A stretch of 64,000 nucleotides of DNA from JACVCJ01 sp052437175 (GTDB taxonomy: Bacteria; Bacteroidota; Bacteroidia; CAIKAF01), in assembly GCA_052437175.1 (NCBI GenBank), contig JBQVOK010000009.1:62001-126000 (forward strand). The letters are read 5' to 3'. Positions 28,371 to 37,377 of the stretch are shown one piece after another. Within the stretch, counting starts at the first letter, position 1. Every line of letters starts with the position of its first letter. The translations under genes and the position numbers were made by a program. The notes beneath the pieces are model-generated. The model was not told the origin of the DNA. It worked only from the letters and a program-made list of their open reading frames with translations, and ran no database searches.

Positions 28371-29831
28371 ATGTTGCATCGGAAAGAAATGATACAGGCA
28401 GTGTTTATGAGTCTGGCACTCATAGGCATACTGGCCCTCCAGACCTACTGGTTCCTGGCCGCTATCGAGCTTAAGGAAGAAGAGTTCGACCGCGCGGTGG
28501 CTACTTCACTTTCCTTTGCCACGGCCGAAATACGTAAGAACGCCGTAGAGGAACTGTTTGATCCCCTGGCGGTTAGCCCCACCGTGAGTGCCGAACCGGC
28601 CCCTTCGGGAAGCACTACCTTTAAAAAGGACACCCTGCCCGACGGCAGCGTATTTGAATCCATCAGCACCTATTCCAATATCGACTCCCTTTCCCGGAAC
28701 GGCAAGGAGTTCTGGCCCACCGATATTTTCGGCAGTCTTTTCGGACACATGGGGCACATGCTCACCAAGCGCAGTGTACTCAATGCCGTAAAGGCCGATT
28801 CCATCCTGCAGACAGCCATCCGCCTGTACGGACTGCCGGCCCGTTACGAGGCCATTGTGGTAGGCCCCGGTTTCCAGATCAGCGACACCCTGCACGGCGA
28901 ACTCAAGACCCTGCCCCTGAACCATTCTACCTACGAGGCCCTGCTTTTTGAAGGCAGCCTTTTTTCTTCGCCCCAGTTCCTGGTGGTGCATTTCCCGGGT
29001 AAGAAACAGGTGATCCTTACACAGACCCTGCCTTTTGTGGTGATGTTCCTGGTACTCTGCGTGGTTATCCTTTATATATACATCTCTACCCTGCGTCGCC
29101 TGCTGCGGCAGAAAAAACTTTCACAGATGAAGACCGACTTCATCAATAATATGACGCATGAGTTTAAAACGCCCATCGCGTCTATTTCGCTGGCTGCCGA
29201 TTCCATCGTAAACGAGAAGATCATCAACCAGCCCGATATCATCCGCCAGTACAGCCGCATCATCAAGGAAGAGAACCACCGGATGAACCGCCACATCGAG
29301 TCGGTACTGCAGTCGGCCGTGCTGGAGGCCGGTAAGCTGGAACTGCGCCGCGAAAAACTGCTGCTGTCCGAACTGATTGAGTTTGCCAGCGACCGGGTAA
29401 GCTTTCACCTGCAGGAAAAACAGATCCGCTTCGAACATTCCGTGCCGGAGAACGAACCCTATGTATATGCCGATTATACCCATTTTACCAATGTGATCTC
29501 CAATATTTTCGAGAATGCCGTTAAATACAACAATGCCGAGCCGCCGGTGATACGTACCAGCCTGAAGCTTACCGAGGACGGCGATCACATCGAACTGCGC
29601 ATCACGGACAACGGTATCGGTATCTCGCGCGAAAAACTGCCTTTTATCTTCGATAAATTTATGCGGGTATCCGGCGGTGATATCCACAATACCAAGGGTT
29701 TCGGCTTAGGCCTTTTTTATGTACGTTCGATCGTAGAACTGCATAAAGGAAACATAAAGGCCGAAAGTACCGTTAACAAGGGAACTACTATAATCATACA
29801 ATTGCCTCTAAAACTAAACGAACATGAGTAA
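28371..29831 (+). CDS. sensor histidine kinase
   Basis: A 486-aa membrane kinase. The first membrane segment is at about 9-30 ('AVFMSLALIGILALQTYWFL'), the extracytoplasmic sensor domain at about 31-220 has no recognised fold, and the second membrane segment ('LPFVVMFLVLCVVILYIYI') is at about 222-241. The phosphoacceptor is His263 in 'MTHEFKTPI'. The ATPase domain has 'NVISNIFENAVKYN' (N box), 'ITDNGIGI' (G1) and 'FGLGLFYV' (G2). The response regulator gene overlaps its 3' end by 8 bp. The signal sensed is unknown. Confidence 0.92.
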   Translation: MLHRKEMIQAVFMSLALIGILALQTYWFLAAIELKEEEFDRAVATSLSFATAEIRKNAVEELFDPLAVSPTVSAEPAPSGSTTFKKDTLPDGSVFESISTYSNIDSLSRNGKEFWPTDIFGSLFGHMGHMLTKRSVLNAVKADSILQTAIRLYGLPARYEAIVVGPGFQISDTLHGELKTLPLNHSTYEALLFEGSLFSSPQFLVVHFPGKKQVILTQTLPFVVMFLVLCVVILYIYISTLRRLLRQKKLSQMKTDFINNMTHEFKTPIASISLAADSIVNEKIINQPDIIRQYSRIIKEENHRMNRHIESVLQSAVLEAGKLELRREKLLLSELIEFASDRVSFHLQEKQIRFEHSVPENEPYVYADYTHFTNVISNIFENAVKYNNAEPPVIRTSLKLTEDGDHIELRITDNGIGISREKLPFIFDKFMRVSGGDIHNTKGFGLGLFYVRSIVELHKGNIKAESTVNKGTTIIIQLPLKLNEHE

Positions 29832-30519
29832 CACAAAGATCTTACTGGTTGAGGACGATGCGGGCTTCGGCCCCCTGCTGCGCGATTTCCTGATCATGCA
29901 TGAATACGACGTAACGCTCTGCCGCAACGGACAGGAAGGCTGGAACGCCTTTCAGCAGGAAAGCTTTGAACTGTGTATACTGGATGTGATGATGCCCGTA
30001 AAGGACGGGTTTACCCTCGCCGAAGAGATCAAACAGGCCAACCCGGCCATGCCCGTGATCTTTCTTACGGCCAAAACACTGAAGGAAGACCTGGTAAAAG
30101 GCTACCGTATCGGGGCCGACGATTATATAACCAAACCCTTCGATTCGGAAATTCTGCTGCTCAAGATACAGGCCATCCTCAAAAGAGGCCAGGAAACCGC
30201 TCCCGAAAAGAAACAACATTATACCATCGGTAATTATACCTACCGTTCGGACCTGCGCGAACTGACCGGGGCCAACGGATCGGTGCAGACCCTTTCGCCC
30301 AAGGAAGGCGACCTGCTGGAAATGCTGTGCCAGTATGAAGGACGCGTAATGCCGCGTTCCCGCGCCCTGAAAGAGATCTGGAAGAACGACGATTATTTCA
30401 CGGGCCGCAGTATGGACGTGTACATCACCAAATTACGCAAATACCTGGCCGAGGATCCCCGTATCGAAATACGTAACATCCACTCCGAAGGCTTTATCAT
30501 GCAGGTGAAAGAGGCCTGA
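29824..30519 (+). CDS. OmpR-family response regulator
   Basis: A 231-aa two-component regulator and partner of the upstream kinase, whose gene it overlaps by 8 bp. The receiver domain has the acidic pair 'VEDDAG', the phosphoacceptor Asp54 in 'CILDVMMP' and the conserved Lys in 'DDYITKPF'. The C-terminal winged helix ('LSPKEGDLLEMLCQYEGRVMPRSRAL', 'RSMDVYITKLRKYL') is of the OmpR/PhoB type. The targets are not apparent; the divergent SprB-like gene is one candidate, though no shared operator is obvious between them. Confidence 0.92.
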   Translation: MSNTKILLVEDDAGFGPLLRDFLIMHEYDVTLCRNGQEGWNAFQQESFELCILDVMMPVKDGFTLAEEIKQANPAMPVIFLTAKTLKEDLVKGYRIGADDYITKPFDSEILLLKIQAILKRGQETAPEKKQHYTIGNYTYRSDLRELTGANGSVQTLSPKEGDLLEMLCQYEGRVMPRSRALKEIWKNDDYFTGRSMDVYITKLRKYLAEDPRIEIRNIHSEGFIMQVKEA

Positions 30520-30521
30520 GC

Positions 30522-30755
30522 TTACTTACACTCGCCTTTGGTATAGCTGGTAACCCCGGCGCAGCCTGCGGCACAGGCATTGCTGTAGGTTTTACCGTCG
30601 CAACCGCAAACCGGGTCGTACTGCAGGGTACATATACAGTCATCCTTAGGTCGGGTAAGGCAGTCGTTCTTACCGCCTCCTTTGGAAGAGGCGCAGGAGC
30701 CACCCAGGAGTACGGCGGCAAAAATAACGGCGGGTATATATGCGAGTCTTTTCAT
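30522..30755 (-). CDS. Kazal-type protease-inhibitor domain lipoprotein
   Basis: A 77-aa lipoprotein. The signal peptide ends at a lipobox 'LLGGSC' (Cys21). The mature protein is almost entirely one Kazal domain: 'CTLQYDPVCGCDGKTYSNAC' followed by 'AAGCAGVTSYTKGEC', with the expected spacing of cysteines. Kazal domains inhibit serine proteases through an exposed loop; in bacteria they may protect the surface from the cell's own or foreign proteases, but targets are mostly untested. It is convergent with the response regulator gene, with 2 bp between the stop codons. Confidence 0.85.
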   Translation of the reverse strand: MKRLAYIPAVIFAAVLLGGSCASSKGGGKNDCLTRPKDDCICTLQYDPVCGCDGKTYSNACAAGCAGVTSYTKGECK

Positions 30756-30762
30756 ATCTTAA

Positions 30763-31674
30763 TTATACGTAAAAGCGGCGGATATGTTCTATAGCGCTGC
30801 GGCCCATGTTCAGCACGGCCTCCCGGCTGTTGCCACCGATATGCGGCGTGCCGAAGAAATTATCCAGGCCGGTAAGTCGGCTGTCGGTATAGGGTTCGGG
30901 GTCGAAGGCATCGGCAAAATAACCGCCGATACGTTCCTGTTCCAGGGCCCTGATCATGGCTTCGTGGTCTACCAGCTCACCCCGGGCGCAGTTCAGCACA
31001 AAGGCATGGGGCAGCATCTGTTCCAGCACCCGGTCGTTGATCATACGGTACGTTTCGGGCGTATAGGGAACGTGCAGGCTGATGAAATCGCAGTTCCGGT
31101 AGATCTCTTCTTTTTCGCAGAGGCGAATGTTCAGGCGGGTGGCTTCGGTGGTTTTATCCAGGATATCGTTGGCCCATATTTCCATGCCGAAGGGCTGCAG
31201 CAGTTCTGCCACTTCTGTTCCGATATGGCCCAGCCCGATGATGCCCAGGCGCCGTTCCTGTACACATACGCCGCCGTCTTTGTACCAGATGTCCTTTTTA
31301 AGACGGTTGCCGGTAAAAAAGGTGTTGTGGGCGGCGCCGAGCAGGAACCCGATCGTAAGTTCGGCCACGGAGCGCTTATTCACACCGCCGGTCCAGCCTA
31401 ACTGTACCTTGTATTTCTGTAATGCCTGCTGGTCGATATTGTCGATGCCCACACCGTATTTGGCTACGATGCGCAGGGCCGGACAGTTCTGCAGGAAGGC
31501 TTCGTCGATCTTTTCGCGGCCCACGATCAGGGCTTCGGCGTCGGCACAGAAAAGCCGCAGGGCCTCCGTGTCCCATTCAGCGCCGGTATACAGCGCCGCA
31601 TCGGGAAAAAGCGACCGCAGCTCGTTCACAAGCTGGGGGTTCTTCAGGAAGGACGGGGCGATCACTTTCAGCAT
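30763..31674 (-). CDS. D-isomer-specific 2-hydroxyacid dehydrogenase (phosphoglycerate dehydrogenase-like)
   Basis: A 303-aa NAD-dependent dehydrogenase. The ATG at 31674 lies 12 bp after the rsmG stop; the alternative GTG at 31695 would overlap rsmG. The dinucleotide fold 'RLGIIGLGHIGTEVAELL' (about 137-154) and catalytic residues in 'CARGELVDHEAM' and 'GTPHIGGNS' fit the SerA/hydroxypyruvate reductase family. It is shorter than SerA because the C-terminal ACT domain is absent, so serine feedback is unlikely. It ends a run of genes starting at lepA. Confidence 0.85.
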   Translation of the reverse strand: MLKVIAPSFLKNPQLVNELRSLFPDAALYTGAEWDTEALRLFCADAEALIVGREKIDEAFLQNCPALRIVAKYGVGIDNIDQQALQKYKVQLGWTGGVNKRSVAELTIGFLLGAAHNTFFTGNRLKKDIWYKDGGVCVQERRLGIIGLGHIGTEVAELLQPFGMEIWANDILDKTTEATRLNIRLCEKEEIYRNCDFISLHVPYTPETYRMINDRVLEQMLPHAFVLNCARGELVDHEAMIRALEQERIGGYFADAFDPEPYTDSRLTGLDNFFGTPHIGGNSREAVLNMGRSAIEHIRRFYV

Positions 31675-31685
31675 ATACAGCGGTT

Positions 31686-32300
31686 TTACGGCCACATGTG
31701 GACCACTTTCTTGGTCTCGAAAAATTCGGTTTTAAAATATGGATACAGTTCCATCACCTTACTGTGCATGGGCACCTGTACCAGTTCTTCGTCAAAATCG
31801 CCGCCCTTCAGGTACCAGTAAGCGGCTCCGGGTTTCAGCAGGTGGCGGGTAAAGGCATAAAATTCGGGAATGTTCTTTACGGCACGGCCCAGCACGGCGT
31901 CAAAGGTATCGCGTACGTCCTCGCTGCGGGCGTGCAGGGTGCGGATATTCTTTATCCCCAGTTCACCGGCCACGCCCTGGGCTACTTTTAGTTTTTTACC
32001 GATGCTGTCGTTCAGCACAAATTCCGTTTCGGGGAACAGGATGGCCAGGGGCAGTCCGGGAAATCCGCCGCCGGTACCCACGTCGATTACTTTCTGCCCG
32101 GCGCCAAACGGTTTGAACAGGGCTATGCCCAGGCTGTGCAGCACGTGATGTTCGTAAAAATGCTCCATATCCTTGCGGGATATCACATTGATCTGTGCGT
32201 TCCAGTGTTCGTACAGGGCTTTGGTGGCCTTCAGCATATCGCGCTGCTGCGGGCTCAGGGTAAAATGTTCAGAAAGTATATGTTCGAAGTTTTCAGACAT
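31686..32300 (-). CDS. rsmG: 16S rRNA (guanine527-N7)-methyltransferase RsmG
   Basis: A 204-aa methyltransferase that makes m7G527 in 16S rRNA, a modification linked to streptomycin sensitivity. Family blocks include 'YEHWNAQINVISRKD' (about 30-44), 'HVLHSLGIALF', the SAM-binding 'VIDVGTGGGFPGLPLAILFPE' region and 'RSEDVRDTFDAVLGRAV'. The length is typical. It overlaps or touches its downstream neighbour and follows a small membrane protein gene by 8 bp. Confidence 0.92.
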   Translation of the reverse strand: MSENFEHILSEHFTLSPQQRDMLKATKALYEHWNAQINVISRKDMEHFYEHHVLHSLGIALFKPFGAGQKVIDVGTGGGFPGLPLAILFPETEFVLNDSIGKKLKVAQGVAGELGIKNIRTLHARSEDVRDTFDAVLGRAVKNIPEFYAFTRHLLKPGAAYWYLKGGDFDEELVQVPMHSKVMELYPYFKTEFFETKKVVHMWP

Positions 32301-32308
32301 GTCTGGCT

Positions 32309-32866
32309 TTATTTTCCGGCCTGTTCCAGCTGTTTTTCCAGGCGCAGTAAGGTGGTATCGCGGGGATTTTCCTGTAGTTTCAGTTTTACGTCGCGCAGCT
32401 CGGGGCGGTCGCTGTATTTCCAGCTGATCACACTGCTGTCCGGCACCCAGATACTGAGCAGTACCAGGGCCGAAAAGGCCATCAGGCGTAACATCAGCAG
32501 CTGGTGGTAGCGTTTAAAGGCGGCTTCCTGTTTCTGTTCGGACATATACGCAAAGCCGAAGGCCAGGGTAAGCAAGAACATGGTGCCCAGGCTGATAAAA
32601 AAGCTGCCCGGTATTTGTACCAGCTTAAACCAGATGCTAACGCCGGCCAGTCCGAAAGCGAAACCGCAAACGGCCGAAAGCAGTATTTTATTCTGTTTGT
32701 TTACGCGGTCGCGCAGGGTAAAGGCACCCAGCAGTCCGTACACGACCAGCGCCAGTACCATACTCAGCGCCAGCAGCTGTTCGCTGTTTTCTGTATGCAG
32801 GCTTCCGGTAATGAGGCCGGCTGCAAAAAACAGGGCCACGGCTATTTCCAGTAGGAACCAGATCAT
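32309..32866 (-). CDS. multi-pass membrane protein of unknown function
   Basis: A 185-aa protein with about five predicted membrane helices (near 1-22, 31-50, 62-83, 88-108 and 128-145) and a short charged cytoplasmic or periplasmic tail ('DRPELRDVKLKLQENPRD...LEKQLEQAGK'). I do not recognise a family. It lies between lepA (2 bp gap) and rsmG (8 bp gap), so it is almost certainly translated from the same messenger. Confidence 0.7.
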   Translation of the reverse strand: MIWFLLEIAVALFFAAGLITGSLHTENSEQLLALSMVLALVVYGLLGAFTLRDRVNKQNKILLSAVCGFAFGLAGVSIWFKLVQIPGSFFISLGTMFLLTLAFGFAYMSEQKQEAAFKRYHQLLMLRLMAFSALVLLSIWVPDSSVISWKYSDRPELRDVKLKLQENPRDTTLLRLEKQLEQAGK

Positions 32867-32868
32867 GC

Positions 32869-34656
32869 TTAATCCAGTTTTAATACGGCGAGGAATGCAC
32901 TCTGGGGAACTTCCACACTGCCGATCTGGCGCATCCGTTTTTTACCTTCTTTCTGTTTTTCCAGCAGTTTACGCTTACGCGATATATCGCCGCCGTAACA
33001 CTTGGCCGTAACGTCCTTGCGCAGGGCCGAAATGGTTTCGCGGGCTACGATCTTGGCTCCGATAGCAGCCTGGATGGCGATCTGGAATTGCTGGCGGGGC
33101 AGCAGCTCTTTCAGTTTTTCGCAGAGGCGTTTACCGAAATCGTGGGCCTTGCTGCGGTGGATCAGCGACGAAAGGGCGTCTACCTGTTCGCCGTTCAGCA
33201 GTATGTCCATCTTTACCAGGTCCGACTGGCGGAACTCGATCACGTGGTAGTCGAAAGAGGCATACCCGCGCGAAATGGTCTTCAGTTTATCGTAAAAGTC
33301 GAACACGATCTCGGCCAGCGGCATCTCGAACATCATTTCCACACGGTCGGTGGTAAGGTAGTTCTGGCTTTTGATGATACCGCGTTTTTCCATACACAGG
33401 TTCAGGATGGGACCGATGTATTCGGGTTTGGTGATGATCTGTGCCTTGATATAGGGTTCTTCGATGAAATCGAGGTTGTTGTGGTCGGGCATGTCGCTGG
33501 GCGTGCGCATCATAAACTTATCGCCCTTGGTGGTGTAGGCCCAGTAACTTACGTTGGGAACGGTGGTAATTACGTTCATGTTGAACTCGCGTTCCAGGCG
33601 CTCCTGTATAATTTCCATGTGCAGCATGCCCAGGAATCCGCAGCGGAATCCAAAGCCCAGGGCGGCAGAACTTTCGGGTTCAAAGGTGAGCGAGGCATCG
33701 TTGAGCTGCAGTTTCTCCAGCGAGGCGCGCAGTTCTTCAAAGTCTTCGGTGTCTACGGGGTAAATACCGGCAAATACCATGGGTTTTACGTTCTCGAAAC
33801 CCTGAATGGCTTCCGCGCAGGGGCGTTCCAGGTGCGTGATGGTATCTCCCACTTTTACCTCTTTGGCCTCTTTAATGCCGGAAACGATATAACCTACGTC
33901 GCCGGTCAGAATTTCATTCTTGGGGGCCAGGCTCAGCTTCAGGGTACCGATCTCGTCGGCGATGTATTCCTTGCCGGTGGCCATGAACTTTACCTTATCG
34001 CCCTTGCGTATGGAACCGTTCATGATGCGGAAATAGGCAATGATACCGCGGTAGCTGTTGAACACGCTGTCGAAGATCAGGGCCTGCAGCGGGGCTTCCG
34101 GATCGCCGCTGGGCGCCGGTACGCGGTTTATGATGGCCGAGAGGATATCTTCGATGCCCTGACCGGTCTTTCCGGAGGCGGGGATAATTTCTTCGCGCTT
34201 GCAGCCGATCAGGTCCACGATCTGGTCTTTTACTTCCTCGGGCATGGCGCCGGGCAGGTCCATTTTGTTCAGTACCGGTATAATTTCCAGGTCGTGCTCA
34301 ATGGCCAGGTACAGGTTGCTGATGGTCTGGGCCTGTATCCCCTGGGCGGCGTCCACGATCAGCAGGGCGCCTTCGCAGGCGGCAATGGAGCGGGAAACCT
34401 CGTAGGAAAAGTCTACGTGGCCGGGGGTGTCGATCAGGTTCAGTATATATTTCTGGCCTTCAAAGATGTATTCCATCTGTATGGCCTTACTTTTTATGGT
34501 AATTCCACGTTCACGCTCCAGGTCCATATCGTCGAGTACCTGGGCCTGCATATCGCGATCGCTGATGGTCTTGGTGTGTTGCAGCAGCCGGTCGGCCAGG
34601 GTGCTTTTACCGTGGTCGATGTGTGCGATAATGCAAAAATTACGTATGTGTTTCAT
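32869..34656 (-). CDS. lepA: elongation factor 4 (LepA)
   Basis: A 595-aa translational GTPase that binds ribosomes and helps initiation or rescues stalled ribosomes. The GTPase motifs are G1 'AHIDHGKS' (about 11-18), 'DTPGHVDF' (G3) and 'NKMDL' (G4). The C-terminal LepA-specific domain is present ('GGDISRKRKLLEKQKEGKKRM'). The start and length match the family. It heads the operon lepA-membrane protein-rsmG-dehydrogenase. Confidence 0.96.
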   Translation of the reverse strand: MKHIRNFCIIAHIDHGKSTLADRLLQHTKTISDRDMQAQVLDDMDLERERGITIKSKAIQMEYIFEGQKYILNLIDTPGHVDFSYEVSRSIAACEGALLIVDAAQGIQAQTISNLYLAIEHDLEIIPVLNKMDLPGAMPEEVKDQIVDLIGCKREEIIPASGKTGQGIEDILSAIINRVPAPSGDPEAPLQALIFDSVFNSYRGIIAYFRIMNGSIRKGDKVKFMATGKEYIADEIGTLKLSLAPKNEILTGDVGYIVSGIKEAKEVKVGDTITHLERPCAEAIQGFENVKPMVFAGIYPVDTEDFEELRASLEKLQLNDASLTFEPESSAALGFGFRCGFLGMLHMEIIQERLEREFNMNVITTVPNVSYWAYTTKGDKFMMRTPSDMPDHNNLDFIEEPYIKAQIITKPEYIGPILNLCMEKRGIIKSQNYLTTDRVEMMFEMPLAEIVFDFYDKLKTISRGYASFDYHVIEFRQSDLVKMDILLNGEQVDALSSLIHRSKAHDFGKRLCEKLKELLPRQQFQIAIQAAIGAKIVARETISALRKDVTAKCYGGDISRKRKLLEKQKEGKKRMRQIGSVEVPQSAFLAVLKLD

Positions 34657-34748
34657 AGTGCAAAAATACGCCAGTTTTTGGATTTACAGCGTATCTGCCG
34701 AAGTTTTAGGGATTCCTGACGGCGGGGCGCTTCAAAAGGCCCTGGCGC

Positions 34749-35360
34749 TTAAAAAACGTCTTTCTTGTTGCGGAGCACGTTGTGCAGCAGGTCGCGGGCG
34801 CGGAAAAGCTGTGCCTTTACCGTGCCGATGGGCATTTCCAGTATTTCGGAGATCTCTTCGTAGCTCAGCTGCTGGTAGTAGCGCAGTTCGATGAGGCGTT
34901 TGTAACGGGGCTTGAGCTTATCCACGAACTCGCGCAGCATCAGGGCTTTCTGTTCGGAAATGAGTTCGGCTTCGGGGTTCGGACTGTCGTCGGCCACGGT
35001 AATGCGGTATTCGTCCCCGTCCGATTCTTTCATGGTCTTATCGATGGAAAGGGTAGACAGGCGTTTTTTACGCAGGTGGTCGATACCCGCATTGGTGGCA
35101 ATTTTAAACAGCCAGGTGCTGAAGGCAAAATCGGGCCGGAAAGCCGGCAGGTTCCGGAATGCCTTGGCAAAGGTCTCAATGGCAAGATCTTCGGCATCGT
35201 CGCGGTCGCCTACCATTTTCAGGATCACATGGTAGATCGATTCGCGGTACCTGCCCAATAATTCGGCGTAAGCCTGCTGGTCATTAAGGTCAACGGCCCT
35301 TCTGACCAATTCCAGGTCGTCTTTCGCCTTCCCCGAGAAATTTGTTTCGTTTACCCCCAT
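34749..35360 (-). CDS. ECF-type RNA polymerase sigma factor
   Basis: A 203-aa sigma-70 family factor. Region 2 is seen in 'ELLGRYRESIYHVILKMVGD' and 'AEDLAIETFAKAFRNL', and in 'FSTWLFKIATNAGIDHLRK'; region 4 in 'LRYYQQLSYEEISEILEMPIGTVKAQLFRARDLL'. No anti-sigma gene is adjacent, in contrast to the pair at 56-57 kb. Its start overlaps the glycosyltransferase stop by 10 bp, so the unit rsgA-glycosyltransferase-sigma factor is probably co-transcribed. Confidence 0.9.
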   Translation of the reverse strand: MGVNETNFSGKAKDDLELVRRAVDLNDQQAYAELLGRYRESIYHVILKMVGDRDDAEDLAIETFAKAFRNLPAFRPDFAFSTWLFKIATNAGIDHLRKKRLSTLSIDKTMKESDGDEYRITVADDSPNPEAELISEQKALMLREFVDKLKPRYKRLIELRYYQQLSYEEISEILEMPIGTVKAQLFRARDLLHNVLRNKKDVF

Positions 35361-36436
35361 CGTTTTGTCGGGGTAAAAATGGAAGTTATTGTTAACAAAA
35401 GCAAGGAAAGTAGATAAAATGTATCTAAAACAGGGATTAAGACAATGTTTACAGGGGTCTCAAAACGGCGGCCGAGGCGGTTGTATATGAAGGCTTTATA
35501 AATTACATAAAAAGTATACGTAAACAAAAAGACCATGCCTTTGCCGAGTGCTGCCAGCAGGAGTCCGCTCAGCAGGAAAAGCCAGGCCGAAAGTTGTTCG
35601 CTGCCCAGGTGCCACAGGATATCCCGGCGGTAAAAATGCCCGGCGCTCAGGTGGCGTTTTTTCTGGCGGAACCAGGCGCTGAACGATTGCGGCGGCGTAC
35701 TGATGGTAAAGGCCCGGGGATGCAGGCACAGGGCGGTGTTCTGTTTGCCGGCGATCTGTTGCACCAGCAGGTCATCGTCGCCATAGGGCAGGGCAGCTTG
35801 TTTTGTATAGCCTCCCGTCTTCTCCCAGGCGCTTTTGCGGAACAGCAGGTTGCGGCCCACGCCCATATAGGGTTTGCCCCTCAGCGCATAGCCCATGTAA
35901 CGGGCGGCGGTAGTGAGGGTCTCGTATTGTACCAGCTGGTTCAGCAGGCCTTTTTGAGAAGCATAGCTGCCGTAGCCCAGCACCAGGTCTTTATTTTCTG
36001 TGCAGTGTGAAGCCATTTCGGCAGCCCAGAAACGTCCGGCGGGTTTGCAGTCGGCATCGCTGAGCAGTATAAAGGGATGGGTAGCGGCCAGTATGCCGGC
36101 CGTGAGCGCCTGTTTTTTCCCGGAATGGGTTTCCAGGTGGATCACGCGCAGTGCCGGGTAGCGGGTGGCGGCTTCATCGAGCACCTGCCGGGTATCGTCG
36201 TCTGAGCCGTCGTTCACGATGATCACTTCGTACAGGGCATGCTGCTGGTCCAGCCAGAGGGGCAGGTTGCGGCGCAGCTCGGCAGCTTCGTTGCGGGCGG
36301 CGATCACCAGCGTAATGCCCCCGTGGTTGTACGGCGCATCGGGATAATCATGCAGGGCGGCCCGCAAAAAGATCTGCAGCATAAAGTACAGCTGAACAAA
36401 GAAACACAGGATCAGAACGGAATACAGTACAAGCAT
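35351..36436 (-). CDS. membrane-bound family 2 glycosyltransferase
   Basis: A 361-aa GT2 enzyme. An N-terminal membrane helix is followed by the GT-A domain with 'VIIVNDGSDDDTR' and the metal-binding 'LLSDADCKP', and by a likely acceptor site in 'GDDDLLVQQIAGK'. Two or three membrane helices close the C-terminus. These proteins transfer sugars to lipids or polymers at the inner membrane; donor and acceptor are unknown. It lies between rsgA (11 bp gap) and the sigma gene (overlap). Confidence 0.85.
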   Translation of the reverse strand: MLVLYSVLILCFFVQLYFMLQIFLRAALHDYPDAPYNHGGITLVIAARNEAAELRRNLPLWLDQQHALYEVIIVNDGSDDDTRQVLDEAATRYPALRVIHLETHSGKKQALTAGILAATHPFILLSDADCKPAGRFWAAEMASHCTENKDLVLGYGSYASQKGLLNQLVQYETLTTAARYMGYALRGKPYMGVGRNLLFRKSAWEKTGGYTKQAALPYGDDDLLVQQIAGKQNTALCLHPRAFTISTPPQSFSAWFRQKKRHLSAGHFYRRDILWHLGSEQLSAWLFLLSGLLLAALGKGMVFLFTYTFYVIYKAFIYNRLGRRFETPVNIVLIPVLDTFYLLSLLLLTITSIFTPTKRWG

Positions 36437-36447
36437 GCAAAGGAGGT

Positions 36448-37377
36448 TTAATCGTCGGCCCAGGGCTGGTACTGGTTGCTTTCGAGAATATTGAGGTAGT
36501 TCTTAAAGCGGAAATCGGCAATACCGCCTTCTTCCAGGGCGGCCTGTACGGCACAGCCGGGTTCGTTGCGGTGGGTGCAGTTATTGAAGCGGCATCCGGC
36601 CTTCAGTTTCAGTATCTCGGGGAAATAGTCGCCGATCTCGTCGTCGTGCATGCGTACCAGTCCGAACTCCTTTACCCCCGGTGTATCGATGATGGTACCG
36701 CCAAAGCTCAGGTCGTGCATTTCGGCAAAGGTGGTGGTGTGCATGCCTTTTTCATGCTTGCGCGAAATATCCTGGGTACGCAGGTCCAGACCGGGTTCTA
36801 TACGGTTCATCAGGCTGCTTTTGCCCACGCCGCTGTGCCCGATAATGAGCGTGTTCCGGTCTTTGAGCAGTGCACGCAGTGCATCGGTACCTTCGCCTGT
36901 GAGGGCGTTGCTGGCAAAAGCGGGGTAACCCAGGAAGGTATATTCGGCCATCAGTTCATCGCGGTATTCGCGTTCGTCCTCATCCAGCAGGTCGCTTTTG
37001 TTAAAGACCACGATGGCCGGAATGTTATAGGCTTCGCAGGTAACCAGGATACGATCGATAAAACCGGTGCTGGTACGTGGTTTGGCAATGGCGGCCACGA
37101 TCATGACGCGGTCCAGGTTGGAGGCGATGATGTGGGTGCGCTTGCTGAGGTTGGTGGCGCGGCGTACGATGTAATTGCGGCGTTCCTGCACGTCTTCGAT
37201 CACCGCGGGCTGACTGCCTGTGTTGAGGCTTACGATATCGCCCACCGCCACCGGGTTGGTACTTTTTACGCCTTCGAGCCGGTATTTGCCGGCCAGGACG
37301 CAATCGGCAAAGATGCCGCCGGTCTTTACCCGGTAGTTACTGCCGGTAGATTTGTATACGGTTCCTGTCTGAAGCAT
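36448..37377 (-). CDS. rsgA: ribosome small-subunit biogenesis GTPase RsgA
   Basis: A 309-aa circularly permuted GTPase that checks 30S subunit maturation. The N-terminal OB fold is followed by the permuted motifs: G4 'FNKSDL', G1 'IIGHSGVGKSSLMN' and G3 'DTPGVKEFGL'. The C-terminal zinc site is 'CRFNNCTHRNEPGC'. Both order and length match RsgA (YjeQ). It is the first gene of a three-gene minus-strand unit. Confidence 0.95.
   Translation of the reverse strand: MLQTGTVYKSTGSNYRVKTGGIFADCVLAGKYRLEGVKSTNPVAVGDIVSLNTGSQPAVIEDVQERRNYIVRRATNLSKRTHIIASNLDRVMIVAAIAKPRTSTGFIDRILVTCEAYNIPAIVVFNKSDLLDEDEREYRDELMAEYTFLGYPAFASNALTGEGTDALRALLKDRNTLIIGHSGVGKSSLMNRIEPGLDLRTQDISRKHEKGMHTTTFAEMHDLSFGGTIIDTPGVKEFGLVRMHDDEIGDYFPEILKLKAGCRFNNCTHRNEPGCAVQAALEEGGIADFRFKNYLNILESNQYQPWADD

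Noticed and set aside
33088..34719. A 543-aa open frame on the plus strand opposite lepA
   Set aside because: Antisense shadow of lepA; no start signal and no recognisable domain.
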